Shown piece by piece: positions 1 through 8,537 of a DNA stretch of 64,000 nt. Location: the NCBI GenBank assembly GCA_900315075.1, contig OMXV01000013.1:23278-87277 (forward strand). Direction: 5' to 3'. The DNA is from an uncultured Prevotellaceae bacterium (lineage in GTDB: Bacteria; Bacteroidota; Bacteroidia; Bacteroidales; Bacteroidaceae). How positions within the stretch are numbered: the stretch's first letter is position 1; every line of letters starts with the position of its first letter. Under the pieces are notes generated by a model, which was not told the origin of the DNA, ran no database searches, and saw nothing but the letters and a program-made list of their open reading frames with translations. The translations under genes were made by a program, and so were the position numbers.

Positions 1-486
1 CGTGCCGGCATCAGCGTTAAGTACGACGATGCAGACAACAAGCGTCCAGGTTTCAAATTTGCCGACTACGAACTGAAGGGTGTGCCCGTGCGCCTCGTTA
101 TGGGTGGCCGCGACTTAGAAAACGGCACCATCGAGGTGATGCGCCGCGACACCTTGGAGAAAGAGACTCGCAGCCTCGACGGTATTGTTGCTTATGTAGA
201 GCAATTGCTTGATGACATCCAGCAAAATATCTTTGAAAAAGCACGTCGTTGGCGTGATGAGCACATCTTCGAGTGCGACAACTACGAAGAGTTTAAAGAG
301 CGTGTGAAAGATGGCGGTTTCTTTATCTGTCCGTGGGACGGCACTCCTGAGACCGAAGCCAAGATAAAAGAAGATACTCAGGCCACCATCCGTTGCGTGC
401 CCTTTGGTGTGGAACAAACCCCAGGCATCGACATGGTGAGCGGCAAGCCCTCAAAAGCACGTGTGATTATCGCAAGAAGTTATTAA
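1..486 (+). CDS. proS: Proline--tRNA ligase, C-terminal part (5' end outside window)
   Basis: Class II aminoacyl-tRNA synthetase that charges tRNA-Pro in the cytoplasm. The reading frame is open from base 1, so only about the last 161 residues are present. The visible part covers the end of the anticodon-binding domain ([18 protein letters not shown]) and the C-terminal domain with cysteine patches ([19 protein letters not shown]). It ends in ARSY; a terminal tyrosine is typical of the archaeal/eukaryotic-like ProS form used by Bacteroidetes. The next gene starts 7 nt after the stop, so the two are probably co-transcribed. The family assignment is firm; the start lies upstream of the window. 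Confidence 0.93.
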   Translation, partial: RAGISVKYDDADNKRPGFKFADYELKGVPVRLVMGGRDLENGTIEVMRRDTLEKETRSLDGIVAYVEQLLDDIQQNIFEKARRWRDEHIFECDNYEEFKERVKDGGFFICPWDGTPETEAKIKEDTQATIRCVPFGVEQTPGIDMVSGKPSKARVIIARSY

Positions 487-493
487 TTCTGGC

Positions 494-1405
494 ATGGAAA
501 AAGAGAACAAAAGCTCAGTTCCTACAAGCAGCAAATTAAAGACAATACTGAGGTCTGAGTTTTTTGACTATGTGATGATAGGCATAGGCATGATAGCCTA
601 TGCCATGGGATGGACTATTTTCCTACTTCCCAATGAAATTACTACCGGCGGTGTAGCAGGTATCTCTTCACTCCTCTTCTGGGGTGCAGAGATTCCTGTC
701 AATGTTTCCTATTTTGCCATCAATGCAGTTCTTCTACTCATTGCATTGCGTGTGCTTGGTCTTCGGTTTTGTATCAAGACCATCTATGCCGTGATAGTGA
801 TGACCGTCACACTGTCGCTCATCACCAGTTGGGGTAAAGAAGCCCACCTTCTCAAAGACGAACCATTTATGGCCTGCATCATCGGTGCTATCTTCTGCGG
901 TAGTGGCGTGGGCTTAGGTTTGTCGTTCAACGGTAGCACAGGTGGCACCGATATCATCGCCTCTATTGTGAATAAATATCACGACATATCCTTGGGGCGT
1001 GTCATTCTGCTTTGTGATATTGTCATCATCACATGTTCATATTTCGTTTTCCACGACTGGGAGAAAGTAATCTATGGTTATGTGGTGCTTTGTGTAACGG
1101 CATTCTGCATTGATCAGGTGGTGAATTCCCGCCGCAGTTCGGTACAGTTTTTCATTATCTCACGCCATTACGAAGAGATTGCCCATCGTATCAACCAAGA
1201 ACCTCATCGTGGTGTAACAGTAATCGATGCCCAAGGTTTTTACTCTGGCAATGAAATCAAAATGCTGTTTGTTCTTGCCAAGAAACGCCAGTCGAATGAG
1301 ATTTTCCGTATCATCGACGCTGTTGACCCAACAGCATTCGTTAGCCAGAGTCGAGTAATTGGCGTCTATGGCGAAGGCTTCGACCATTTTAAATTCCATA
1401 AATGA
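494..1405 (+). CDS. YitT family membrane protein (DUF161/DUF2179)
   Basis: A 303-aa integral membrane protein of the YitT family, whose transport role is not established. The N-terminal two thirds hold about five or six hydrophobic segments (for example YVMIGIGMIAYAMGWTIFLL near residue 26, and the glycine-rich LSFNGSTGGTDIIASIVNKY near 144). The last 90 or so residues form the soluble DUF2179 domain (SVQFFIISRHYEEIAHRI through GVTVIDAQGFYSG to VYGEGFD). Length and domain order match complete members. It follows proS by 7 nt and is followed by a repeat-filled gap before radA. Confidence 0.88.
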   Translation: MEKENKSSVPTSSKLKTILRSEFFDYVMIGIGMIAYAMGWTIFLLPNEITTGGVAGISSLLFWGAEIPVNVSYFAINAVLLLIALRVLGLRFCIKTIYAVIVMTVTLSLITSWGKEAHLLKDEPFMACIIGAIFCGSGVGLGLSFNGSTGGTDIIASIVNKYHDISLGRVILLCDIVIITCSYFVFHDWEKVIYGYVVLCVTAFCIDQVVNSRRSSVQFFIISRHYEEIAHRINQEPHRGVTVIDAQGFYSGNEIKMLFVLAKKRQSNEIFRIIDAVDPTAFVSQSRVIGVYGEGFDHFKFHK

Positions 1406-1412
1406 TTCTTTA

Positions 1413-1548
1413 GTTGACGAGTTACGAGATGACAAGTTGACAAGTTATTCGTAGCTGCATTAACATAATCTCTAAGCAACAAGTGTAATCTCTAACCTCT
1501 TACCTCTACCTCTTACCTCTACCCTCTAACCTCTACCCTCTAACCCAC
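1413..1548. repeat. Intergenic short tandem repeats, two families
   Basis: The gap between the yitT gene and radA holds two kinds of short repeat. The first (about 1413-1450) is built of the words gacgagtta and gacaagtt. The second (about 1485-1548) is a degenerate array of CTCTAAC / CTCTTAC / CTCTACC units, about 6-9 bp each. There is no open frame. The gacaagttatt word recurs, reverse-complemented, at the carA-carB junction near 59771-59802. Confidence 0.8.
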
Positions 1549-1555
1549 CAAAAAC

Positions 1556-2944
1556 ATGGCAAAGGACAAGATAGCATACGTTTGTGAAAGCTGCGGACAG
1601 GACTCGCCAAAATGGGTAGGCAAATGTCCTTCTTGCGGCAAGTGGAACACATTCAAGGAAATAAAAATCTCTAACGACACTGGCAGTCAGGCTGCTCGCT
1701 CAGCGGCACAGTCGGTTCGTTCTTCCCTTGGAGTAAAAAGCAGTGTCCATGCGCTGAAAGATATATCTTCGCACGAAGACCCACGTATGGACATGAATGA
1801 CGGTGAATTAAACCGTGTGCTCGGTGGTGGTCTTGTCCCCGGTTCCATCGTGCTTTTAGGTGGTGAACCTGGCATCGGTAAGAGTACCCTGACACTTCAA
1901 ACGATTCTCAATCTCAGCGACCGTCGCATCCTGTATGTCAGTGGCGAGGAAAGCGAGCACCAACTGAAGATGCGCGCCAACCGTTTGGGAAAAGGCGACT
2001 GTGAACATGTGCTCATTCTCTGCGAGACTTCTTTGGAGAATATCTTTGCCACTATTAAGGACGTAAAACCCGAACTTGTCATCATCGACTCCATCCAGAC
2101 CATTTCAACAGAAGATGTTGATAGTTCTCCAGGCAGTGTGACCCAAATTCGAGAGTGTGCGTCATCTCTACTTCGTTTCTCAAAATCGAGTGGCATCCCC
2201 GTCATCATGATAGGTCATATCAACAAAGAGGGAACCATTGCCGGTCCTAAGATTTTGGAACATATTGTAGATACCGTGATACAGTTTGAAGGCGACCAAC
2301 ATTATATGTATCGTATTCTCCGTTCGATGAAGAACCGCTTTGGCAGTACCAGCGAATTAGGTATCTACGAGATGCGCCAGGATGGTCTGCGCCCCGTAAG
2401 CAATCCTTCGGAACTACTTCTCACTCAAGACCATGAAGGACTGTCGGGCATTGCCATCTCCTCGGCCATCGAAGGTATTCGTCCGTTCCTTGTTGAGACC
2501 CAAGCATTGGTTTCGACTGCTGCCTATGGCACGCCACAGCGCTCCGCCACCGGTTTTGACCAGCGTCGTCTGAATATGCTCTTAGCCGTTCTTGAAAAAC
2601 GTGTAGGATTCAAGCTTGCTCAGAAAGACGTGTTTGTGAACATTGCCGGCGGTCTGCGTGTCACTGATATGGCAATGGACCTAAGTGTAATATCTGCGGT
2701 GCTATCAAGCAATGTCGATACAGCCATCGAACCAGGTTGGTGTATGGCTGGAGAAGTAGGTCTTAGCGGTGAGGTACGCCCCATCAACCGTATCGACCAA
2801 CGAATAGCTGAAGCCGAAAAATTGGGTTTCAGCCATATTATCATACCAAAATATAATATGAGCGGCCTTGGCAGGAAAAAATTCAACATCCAACTTCATC
2901 CTGTTCGCAAAGTGGAAGAGGCACTGAGGGAATTGTTTGGATGA
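1556..2944 (+). CDS. radA: DNA repair protein RadA
   Basis: RadA is a RecA-like ATPase that promotes branch migration and processing of recombination intermediates. All landmarks of the family are present: an N-terminal four-cysteine zinc finger (CESCGQDSPKWVGKCPSCGK, residues 10-29), a Walker A motif GGEPGIGKST near residue 102, the RadA-specific KNRFG motif near residue 258, and a C-terminal Lon-protease-like domain (from about residue 340, KDVFVNIAGGLRVTDMAMDL). At 462 aa it is full length. The start is the first ATG after the repeat-filled gap. The downstream neighbour queC is convergent, separated by a heptamer array. Confidence 0.97.
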   Translation: MAKDKIAYVCESCGQDSPKWVGKCPSCGKWNTFKEIKISNDTGSQAARSAAQSVRSSLGVKSSVHALKDISSHEDPRMDMNDGELNRVLGGGLVPGSIVLLGGEPGIGKSTLTLQTILNLSDRRILYVSGEESEHQLKMRANRLGKGDCEHVLILCETSLENIFATIKDVKPELVIIDSIQTISTEDVDSSPGSVTQIRECASSLLRFSKSSGIPVIMIGHINKEGTIAGPKILEHIVDTVIQFEGDQHYMYRILRSMKNRFGSTSELGIYEMRQDGLRPVSNPSELLLTQDHEGLSGIAISSAIEGIRPFLVETQALVSTAAYGTPQRSATGFDQRRLNMLLAVLEKRVGFKLAQKDVFVNIAGGLRVTDMAMDLSVISAVLSSNVDTAIEPGWCMAGEVGLSGEVRPINRIDQRIAEAEKLGFSHIIIPKYNMSGLGRKKFNIQLHPVRKVEEALRELFG

Positions 2945-2947
2945 GGG

Positions 2948-3003
2948 GGATTGATGATTGAAGATTGAAGATTGAAAATTGAAGATTGAAAATTGAAAAT
3001 TCT
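2948..3003. repeat. Heptamer array (GATTGAA / AATTGAA) between radA and queC
   Basis: About seven imperfect copies of a 7-bp unit, (G/A)(A/G)ATTGAA-like, run head to tail from the radA stop codon to the end of the convergent queC gene. The same word appears at 12254-12287, 32790-32820 and 54885-54988, and inside carA at 59077-59156. It has no spacers and no coding potential. Confidence 0.85.
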
Positions 3004-3660
3004 TCACATCTCATATTTTGTGGTGTCAGGGATTCCGGCTTCGGCCAGTGCTTCACGGCGTTCCACACAAGTGCCACATTTCCCACAATGATGCACCCCG
3101 CCTTTGTAACACGACCACGTCTCTGCATAATTGATGCCTATTTTTTTACCTATTAATGCTATTTGCGTCTTGGTCAGAGAAGTATATGGAGCAAGCAGTT
3201 TCACACCTTCGTAAGTACCGGCAGTAATAGCCCTATCCATCGCATCGACAAATTCTGGTCGGCAATCAGGATAGATGGCGTGGTCTCCTCCATGATTGGC
3301 CATCATCACATTCTTTAATCCCCTACTCTCTGCCATTCCTGCAGCGATGGCCAACATAATGCCATTTCTAAATGACACCACGGTAGATTTCATATTCTCA
3401 TCAGCATAATGGCCTTCAGGTATCTCCTCACCACCCTTCAGTAGCGAACTTTGGAAAAAACGCTGCATAAAGTCAAGCGGTATAACCAAGTGTTCGATAC
3501 CCAAACGTTGGCAATGCAATTTGGCGAAAGGTATTTCACGGCTATTGTGCTTACTTCCATAGTCGAAAGAAATAGCCAATTGGATACGGTCTTGATAATC
3601 GTACAACAGCGTGACACTGTCCATACCGCCACTAAGAATGAGAATAGAATCTTTATACAT
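3004..3660 (-). CDS. queC: 7-cyano-7-deazaguanine synthase QueC
   Basis: QueC converts 7-carboxy-7-deazaguanine to preQ0 with ATP and ammonia, in the queuosine tRNA-modification pathway. The 218-aa protein has the PP-loop ATP pyrophosphatase motif near the start (ILSGGMDSVTLLY, residues 7-19). It also has the C-terminal zinc-binding cysteine cluster CYKGGVHHCGKCGTC (about residues 184-198), which is diagnostic of QueC. It lies downstream of recF and the DUF721 gene on the same strand, separated by about 110 nt of repeat-like sequence. No other queuosine genes (queD, queE, queF) are in the window. Confidence 0.95.
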   Translation of the reverse strand: MYKDSILILSGGMDSVTLLYDYQDRIQLAISFDYGSKHNSREIPFAKLHCQRLGIEHLVIPLDFMQRFFQSSLLKGGEEIPEGHYADENMKSTVVSFRNGIMLAIAAGMAESRGLKNVMMANHGGDHAIYPDCRPEFVDAMDRAITAGTYEGVKLLAPYTSLTKTQIALIGKKIGINYAETWSCYKGGVHHCGKCGTCVERREALAEAGIPDTTKYEM

Positions 3661-3770
3661 TTAGATTTGAGATTTGAGGATTGAGGATTGAGATTTGAGG
3701 GTTGTTGGCTGCAACAGTGTTGCAGTATAGAGGACGATGAGAACTCGCTACTACGACTAAAGTCTAAAGC
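3661..3770. repeat. Repeat cluster with 17-bp perfect palindrome
   Basis: Upstream of queC there is a degenerate array of GATTTGAG / GATTGAG units (about 3662-3702). It is followed by a perfect 17-base palindrome at 3709-3725, arms CTGCAACA and TGTTGCAG around a central G. A second copy at 38911-38927 has arms CCGCAACA and TGTTGCGG, so one base pair of the stem is exchanged while pairing is kept. Both copies are followed by a (T/C)ATAG word. This looks like a short interspersed palindromic repeat. Confidence 0.7.
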
Positions 3771-4061
3771 CTAATTGAACTTTATGTCGTAGATGACGGT
3801 GGCACCGACTTTGTTGTTTAGAGACTTAACAAATTGTGAGCGCATCATCGAAAGGTCGGCCCTAAGTGCAGGATTGCTGATTTTCACCATAAGAGTTTGG
3901 TTATAGATGCGTTTCTCCACTGTATATCTTGCCACAAGTTCGCCTGCCACTTCCTCCCAGGCATTGATTATCCTCCTCTGCAAGAGTGGAGTCTCGAGTC
4001 CTGTCTGTCTGAGAAATTGTAGTACAAGGTCATCAACTTGTTTTACTTCGCGTTTGAACAT
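3771..4061 (-). CDS. DUF721 (DciA-like) domain protein
   Basis: A 96-aa protein made almost entirely of the DUF721 domain. Visible family features are the NAWEEVAGELVARYTVEKRI segment and the following LMVKISNPALRADLSMMRSQ segment. DUF721 is the core of DciA, a replicative-helicase loader in many bacteria that lack DnaC. Its position directly downstream of recF fits a replication or repair role, but function is inferred from family and context only. It is a short stand-alone version of the domain, as is usual in Bacteroidetes. Confidence 0.8.
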   Translation of the reverse strand: MFKREVKQVDDLVLQFLRQTGLETPLLQRRIINAWEEVAGELVARYTVEKRIYNQTLMVKISNPALRADLSMMRSQFVKSLNNKVGATVIYDIKFN

Positions 4062-4093
4062 AGAATATAATTGGGAGTTTGAAGTTTGGGAAC

Positions 4094-5215
4094 TTAGACA
4101 TTACTGGGAGTTAGTGGTGATATGTGAGTGATATCACCATTTTCCACATAAAACAACCTATAGTCAGAAGATGAGTGACTCAATATTTTATCGAGATGGT
4201 CGCGGTTGGTGTCGGTAATGAAAATTTGTCCAAAATCATCACTTGAAACCATTTTTACAATTTGCTCTACTCGCTCTGAGTCGAGTTTATCGAAAATATC
4301 ATCAAGCAACAGTATGGGCGTTGTCTGACTATTCGTACGACACAGAAAATCAAATTGCGCTAATTTGATGGCGATGGCGAAAGTTTTATTCTGTCCTTGA
4401 CTGCCCTCACGTTTCATGGGGTATTCACCAATTGAGAATTCCAATTCATCCCTATGTACGCCATGCAGAGAATATCCCACGGCAAGGTCTTTATGCCTGT
4501 CACGCTGGATAACGTCGAGCAAATTCCCACGCTGGCAATGCGAAACATATTTCACACACACTTGTTCTCTATCACCACTAATGACACGATAGACACGTTG
4601 GAATATAGGTACCAATTCTTCCACAAACTTATCACGACTTCGATAGATTCGTTCGCCCTCGATGGCCATCTGCTGTTCCCATATTTCAAGCAATGTGATA
4701 TCAGGATTCTCCTCTTTCAACATAGCATTTCGCTGTTGAAGTGCCTTGGTATAGTTGTTGAGTGAATTGATATACCCCCTGTCATACTGAGCGATTACCA
4801 TATCCATCAATCGCCGACGTTCCTCACCACCACCTTCAATCAACAAAGTATCAGACGGTGATACGAGAATGATGGGAATTAATCCGATATGCTCTGCAAG
4901 TTTTTTGTATTCTTTTCCATTACGTTTGAAATGCTTCCGCTGACCTTTCTTCATTCCGCAATAGATTCTCTCCGTATCACCAGCCTCATTAAGATATTCT
5001 CCGTCGATGACAAAAAAATCCTGTCCATGTGTGACGGCCATGGAGTCGGGCGTGCGATTGGCACTTTTGCAGAATGAGAGGAAATAGATGGCATCCAGCA
5101 GGTTTGTCTTGCCCATGCCATTTTGTCCAATTAGACAATTCATATTAGGCGACAAATCCAAGTTTGCCGTCCTAATATTTTTGTAATTAACGATGGAAAT
5201 GCTTTTCAGAATCAT
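4094..5215 (-). CDS. recF: DNA replication and repair protein RecF
   Basis: RecF is an SMC-like ATPase that helps load RecA at single-strand gaps. The 373-aa sequence has the Walker A motif IGQNGMGKTNLLDAIY (about residues 29-44), the ABC-type signature around EGSQGQNKTFAIAIKLAQ (about 271-288), and the Walker B/D-loop ILLLDDIFDKLD (about 301-312). These are in the expected order and at full length. It is the first gene of a probable recF-DUF721-queC unit and has a good Bacteroidetes promoter upstream (5270-5301). Confidence 0.96.
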   Translation of the reverse strand: MILKSISIVNYKNIRTANLDLSPNMNCLIGQNGMGKTNLLDAIYFLSFCKSANRTPDSMAVTHGQDFFVIDGEYLNEAGDTERIYCGMKKGQRKHFKRNGKEYKKLAEHIGLIPIILVSPSDTLLIEGGGEERRRLMDMVIAQYDRGYINSLNNYTKALQQRNAMLKEENPDITLLEIWEQQMAIEGERIYRSRDKFVEELVPIFQRVYRVISGDREQVCVKYVSHCQRGNLLDVIQRDRHKDLAVGYSLHGVHRDELEFSIGEYPMKREGSQGQNKTFAIAIKLAQFDFLCRTNSQTTPILLLDDIFDKLDSERVEQIVKMVSSDDFGQIFITDTNRDHLDKILSHSSSDYRLFYVENGDITHISPLTPSNV

Positions 5216-5269
5216 GCCTTAGCATATTTTCAAACGCGCAATGTGGTGTATCGCTCTCAATTTTTCATG

Positions 5270-5301
5270 CAAAGTTACGTGATTTAGGGTGTAAAAACAA
5301 A
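5270..5301 (-). promoter_or_regulatory. Predicted promoter of recF
   Basis: Reading the minus strand, a TTTG -33 element (5298-5301 complement) is followed after 20 nt by TAACTTTG (5270-5277 complement). This fits the Bacteroidetes consensus TTTG-N19-20-TAnnTTTG. It lies 55 nt upstream of the recF start codon. Confidence 0.7.
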
Positions 5302-5341
5302 AAAAATAGAAAAGAAATTTTAGTATATGGGAAAATATGAG

Positions 5342-5366
5342 TAATTTTGCGGCGCAATTTTGCGCC
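5342..5366 (+). promoter_or_regulatory. Predicted promoter -7 box and adjacent palindrome, TPR gene
   Basis: TAATTTTG at 5342-5349 fits the Bacteroidetes -7 box. Immediately after it is a 16-base inverted repeat (5351-5366) with arms GGCGCAA and TTGCGCC and a 2-nt centre, at the expected transcription start. It could be an operator or a 5' mRNA hairpin. The -33 element is weak (TTTT). Confidence 0.5.
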
Positions 5367-5421
5367 TTACCATCAAGGCAGATTGCAAAATGTATAAGGA
5401 AACAATTAAATCATCAAAATA

Positions 5422-6156
5422 ATGGCAAAAAAGAATGTAGAAAAGCAAGGCGCTAAAGACATGAACAACGCCTTGAATCAGAAAGAGGCCTTCTTCATCA
5501 AGTATAAGAAGGCCATTATTGCAGGTGTTATAGCACTGATCGCAATTGTAATAGCTCTTATCAGTTTTAAAAGTTGTAAAGACAATCGTTTAGTTGAAGC
5601 TAGCACAGAAATTGCTAATTCACAGCAACTATTCGACAATGCAGCTGCTATGTTCAACAGCAATAATTATGAAAAGGCATTGAAGGGTGACACAATTAAT
5701 CCTCAAAAGATTGTTCCAGGTTTCCTTCAAATAGCAGATAAATACAGCAACACAAAAGCAGGCAACCTTGCCAACCTCTACGCTGCTTTATGTTATGCAA
5801 AATTAGAGAAATGGCAGGAAGCTGGTCAATATATTGAGAAATTTGATCCGCAGAATGATGTTTTGGTTAGCCCAATGGCCATTGTAGCAAAGGGTGACAT
5901 CTATTCCAACCTGAATCAGCCCGACAAAGCTGTTGAGGCATTTAAAAAAGCTGCAAAATTGGCTGAGAGCGCTACAGAGCATGGTCCAAACCTTAGCGTC
6001 TATCCTCTTGCCATGAAGAAAGCAGCCATCGTATTGATTAGTCAGAAAAAGAACGATGAAGCCCTTCAGATATTCAAAGACCTGAAAGCAAAATACCCAC
6101 CTGAGTTCTCTGTTCAGGAAGAGTATGATAAATATATAGAATTTCTGTCGAAATAA
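5422..6156 (+). CDS. Membrane-anchored TPR protein
   Basis: A 244-aa protein with a lysine-rich N-terminus, one transmembrane segment (AIIAGVIALIAIVIALISF, about residues 30-48) and a C-terminal domain with tetratricopeptide-like helices (for example NLANLYAALCYAKLEKWQEA and KGDIYSNLNQPDKAVEAFKK). The arrangement resembles YfgM-type anchored TPR proteins that act as periplasmic scaffolds, but no specific partner can be named. ribH starts 3 nt after its stop, so the two are surely co-transcribed. Confidence 0.82.
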   Translation: MAKKNVEKQGAKDMNNALNQKEAFFIKYKKAIIAGVIALIAIVIALISFKSCKDNRLVEASTEIANSQQLFDNAAAMFNSNNYEKALKGDTINPQKIVPGFLQIADKYSNTKAGNLANLYAALCYAKLEKWQEAGQYIEKFDPQNDVLVSPMAIVAKGDIYSNLNQPDKAVEAFKKAAKLAESATEHGPNLSVYPLAMKKAAIVLISQKKNDEALQIFKDLKAKYPPEFSVQEEYDKYIEFLSK

Positions 6157-6159
6157 TCC

Positions 6160-6636
6160 ATGGCCACAGCTCTCAACCCCTCGTCCTCCTACGATGCATC
6201 TTCCGTACCCGATGCGAGCAACATGTGTTTTGGCATTGTGGTATCGGAATGGAATAAGCCTGTCACAGAATCCCTTTTAAAGGGGGCTGTAAGCACTCTT
6301 GAAAAGTTTGGAGCCTTACCTGAGAACATCCACGTAAAGTCTGTTCCAGGTAGTTTTGAACTGATTTATGGTGCCCATCAGATGACACTCAACGGTGGCT
6401 ATGATGCCATTATTATCTTAGGATGTGTCATCCGTGGCGAGACTCCTCATTTCGATTACATCTGCCAGGGTGTTACAGCTGGAATCGCTCAATTGAATGT
6501 AAAGAGCGAGATACCCATCATCTATGGTCTTTTGACAACCGAGAACATGGAGCAAGCAATGGATCGCAGTGGCGGTAAACTGGGCAATAAAGGCGAGGAA
6601 TGTGCCGTAGTAGCCATCAAGATGGCAAAATTTTAA
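6160..6636 (+). CDS. ribH: 6,7-dimethyl-8-ribityllumazine synthase
   Basis: RibH condenses 5-amino-6-ribitylamino-uracil with 3,4-dihydroxy-2-butanone 4-phosphate, the penultimate step of riboflavin synthesis. The 158-aa sequence carries the family core: [20 protein letters not shown] near residue 24, [12 protein letters not shown] near 62, and [19 protein letters not shown] near 87, which includes the catalytic histidine. It lies 3 nt behind the TPR gene and is followed by a strong hairpin terminator. There is no other riboflavin gene or FMN riboswitch here. Confidence 0.96.
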   Translation: MATALNPSSSYDASSVPDASNMCFGIVVSEWNKPVTESLLKGAVSTLEKFGALPENIHVKSVPGSFELIYGAHQMTLNGGYDAIIILGCVIRGETPHFDYICQGVTAGIAQLNVKSEIPIIYGLLTTENMEQAMDRSGGKLGNKGEECAVVAIKMAKF

Positions 6637-6660
6637 AGTGATTTCGAGAAGTGAAATAAT

Positions 6661-6696
6661 GGATGGCAGCCTATCATGGCTGCCATTCTATTTTGA
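6661..6696 (+). terminator. Rho-independent terminator after ribH
   Basis: A perfect 9-bp stem (ATGGCAGCC, loop of 6 nt, GGCTGCCAT at 6663-6686) is followed by a T-rich stretch (TCTATTTT). It lies 25 nt after the ribH stop. Its presence rules out the long upstream start (6663) for the next gene. Confidence 0.8.
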
Positions 6697-6756
6697 CGAC
6701 AAAAACACATATTGAGCGTCTATTTTTTAGGAGAGTATATCAACAGGGGACCTTTT

Positions 6757-6812
6757 TCCCTTTAACTACTTTATTTAACTACATTAACTACTTTTTAACT
6801 ACACATCTACTT
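6757..6812. repeat. TTTAACTAC-type tandem repeat in the pectate lyase leader
   Basis: Four degenerate copies of TTTAACTAC(T) lie between the ribH terminator and the pectate lyase start. On the other strand this reads GTAGTTAAA, related to the GAGTTAAAGG arrays at 44861-44900, 48466-48515 and 54920-54970. It may lie in the 5' untranslated region of the lyase mRNA. Confidence 0.65.
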
Positions 6813-6827
6813 ATCAAATTTACTTGT

Positions 6828-8537
6828 ATGCGGAGAACTTTATTTATTTTTCTATTGACTGTCATCTTGCCTTTTCAAGTGATGGCACAATATCCACAGT
6901 TGACCGACGAAGCGAAACAACTGATTGACGAAAAAGAAAAACAATGGAAAGCCCATTCCGATTCAGCATGGGCAGTGGCAGAGCCTATCGTCATGCAAGA
7001 GGCCAAAGAAGGACGCCCTTATGTACCCTGGGCCTCACGTCCCTACGACCTGCCCCAAGCACAAATACCCGCCTTCCCCGGTGCCGAGGGTGGCGGCATG
7101 TACACCTTTGGAGGACGTGGTGGCAAGGTGCTCACTGTGACCAACCTCAATGACGATGGTCCAGGTTCCTTCCGCTGGGCATGCGAACAAGGTGGTGCAC
7201 GCATTATTGTGTTCAACATCTCAGGAATTATCTGGCTGAAGTCACCCATTTATGTCCGTGCCCCCTACATCACCATTGCCGGTCAGACTGCACCTGGCGA
7301 CGGTGTATGCATAGCCGGCGAGTCGTTCCAGGTAGATACCCATGACGTGATTGTGCGCCACATGCGCTTCCGTCGCGGCCAGACCAGTGTGTGGCATCGC
7401 GAGGACTCCTTCGGTGGCAATCCCATCGGTAACATTATGATTGACCACTGTTCCTGTGAGTGGGGCCTTGATGAAAACATCTCATTCTACCGCCACATGT
7501 TCGACCCAGGTGAAGGATATGAGCGGGTGAAGATGCCCACCGTCAACGTTACCATCCAGAACAGCATTTCTGCCAAAGCCCTCGATACCTGGAATCACGC
7601 TTTCGGTTCTACACTTGGTGGTGAGAATTGTTCTTTTATACGCAATCTGTGGGCCGACAATGCAGGTCGTAATCCCAGCGTAGGTTGGAACGGCGTATTC
7701 AATTTTGTCAACAATGTTGTCTATAACTGGGTTCACCGTTCTTGCGATGGCGGCGACTACACAGCCATGTTCAACATGATTAATAACTATTACAAACCCG
7801 GTCCACTGACACCTACTGACAGTCCTATTGGTTTCCGCATCCTTAAGCCGGAGTCGGGTCGCAGTAAATTGGACTACAAACAATATGGCCGTGTGTATGC
7901 CAATGGCAATATCATGGAAGGGAACGATCGTGTGACCCGCAACAACTGGGATGGTGGTATCCAAATAGAATCACAGCCCAATACCGATGGCTACACCGAG
8001 CAGATGCGTGCCAACGAACCATTTGCCATGCCTTTCCTCCGTATCCTGTCGGCTCAGTCGGCATATGACTATGTACTGGAAAATTCCGGTGCCACCCTTC
8101 CCCGTCGCGACATTGTCGATCAGCGTGTCATCGACGAGGTAAAAGATGGAGTTATCTATTATGAAAAGAAACTTCCCAAAGATGCCCACGGCGACATGTG
8201 GGGACTATCTCCCAAATCACAAGACGAGGATGGTTATTTCAAATACCGTCGTTTACCTAAAGACTCCTATAAATTAGGTATCATCACCGACCCACGTCAG
8301 ATGGGTGGTTATCCCGAATACCACGGCACACCATATACTGACACCGACAAAGATGGCATGCCAGATGAATGGGAAATTGCCAATGGGCTGAATCCCAACG
8401 ATGCCAGCGATGCCGTAAAAGACTGTAATGGCGACGGATACACTAACATCGAGAAATACATCAATGGTATCGACACTCGAACGAGAGTGGACTGGCGCAA
8501 CCTGAATAACAATTATGATACGCTGAGGGGATTGTAA
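6828..8537 (+). CDS. Pectate lyase family protein (PL1-like), secreted
   Basis: A 569-aa secreted polysaccharide lyase, probably acting on pectate by beta-elimination. The chosen ATG (6828) gives a clean signal peptide (MRRTLFIFLLTVILPFQVMA); the longer frame upstream runs through the ribH terminator. The lyase core begins at FPGAEGGGMYTFGGRGGKV and continues with VTNLNDDGPGSFRWACEQGG, TIAGQTAPGDGVCIAGE and HMRFRRGQT, the parallel beta-helix pattern of PL1 proteins in Bacteroidetes. The C-terminus has a calcium-binding dockerin/thrombospondin-3-like stretch (DTDKDGMPDEWEIANGLNP, then DCNGDGYTNIEKYING). Its stop codon overlaps the next start (TAATG), so translation is coupled. Confidence 0.87.
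   Translation: MRRTLFIFLLTVILPFQVMAQYPQLTDEAKQLIDEKEKQWKAHSDSAWAVAEPIVMQEAKEGRPYVPWASRPYDLPQAQIPAFPGAEGGGMYTFGGRGGKVLTVTNLNDDGPGSFRWACEQGGARIIVFNISGIIWLKSPIYVRAPYITIAGQTAPGDGVCIAGESFQVDTHDVIVRHMRFRRGQTSVWHREDSFGGNPIGNIMIDHCSCEWGLDENISFYRHMFDPGEGYERVKMPTVNVTIQNSISAKALDTWNHAFGSTLGGENCSFIRNLWADNAGRNPSVGWNGVFNFVNNVVYNWVHRSCDGGDYTAMFNMINNYYKPGPLTPTDSPIGFRILKPESGRSKLDYKQYGRVYANGNIMEGNDRVTRNNWDGGIQIESQPNTDGYTEQMRANEPFAMPFLRILSAQSAYDYVLENSGATLPRRDIVDQRVIDEVKDGVIYYEKKLPKDAHGDMWGLSPKSQDEDGYFKYRRLPKDSYKLGIITDPRQMGGYPEYHGTPYTDTDKDGMPDEWEIANGLNPNDASDAVKDCNGDGYTNIEKYINGIDTRTRVDWRNLNNNYDTLRGL

Noticed and set aside
2948-3003. Possible CRISPR array
   Set aside because: Units are 7 bp, contiguous and degenerate with no unique spacers. 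The same holds for the other arrays, and no cas genes are present.
6663-6827. N-terminal extension of the pectate lyase
   Set aside because: It runs through the ribH terminator and removes the signal peptide from the N-terminus. The ATG at 6828 is clearly better.
7482-7964. 160-aa open frame antisense to the pectate lyase
   Set aside because: A shadow frame; the plus-strand lyase is clearly the coding strand.
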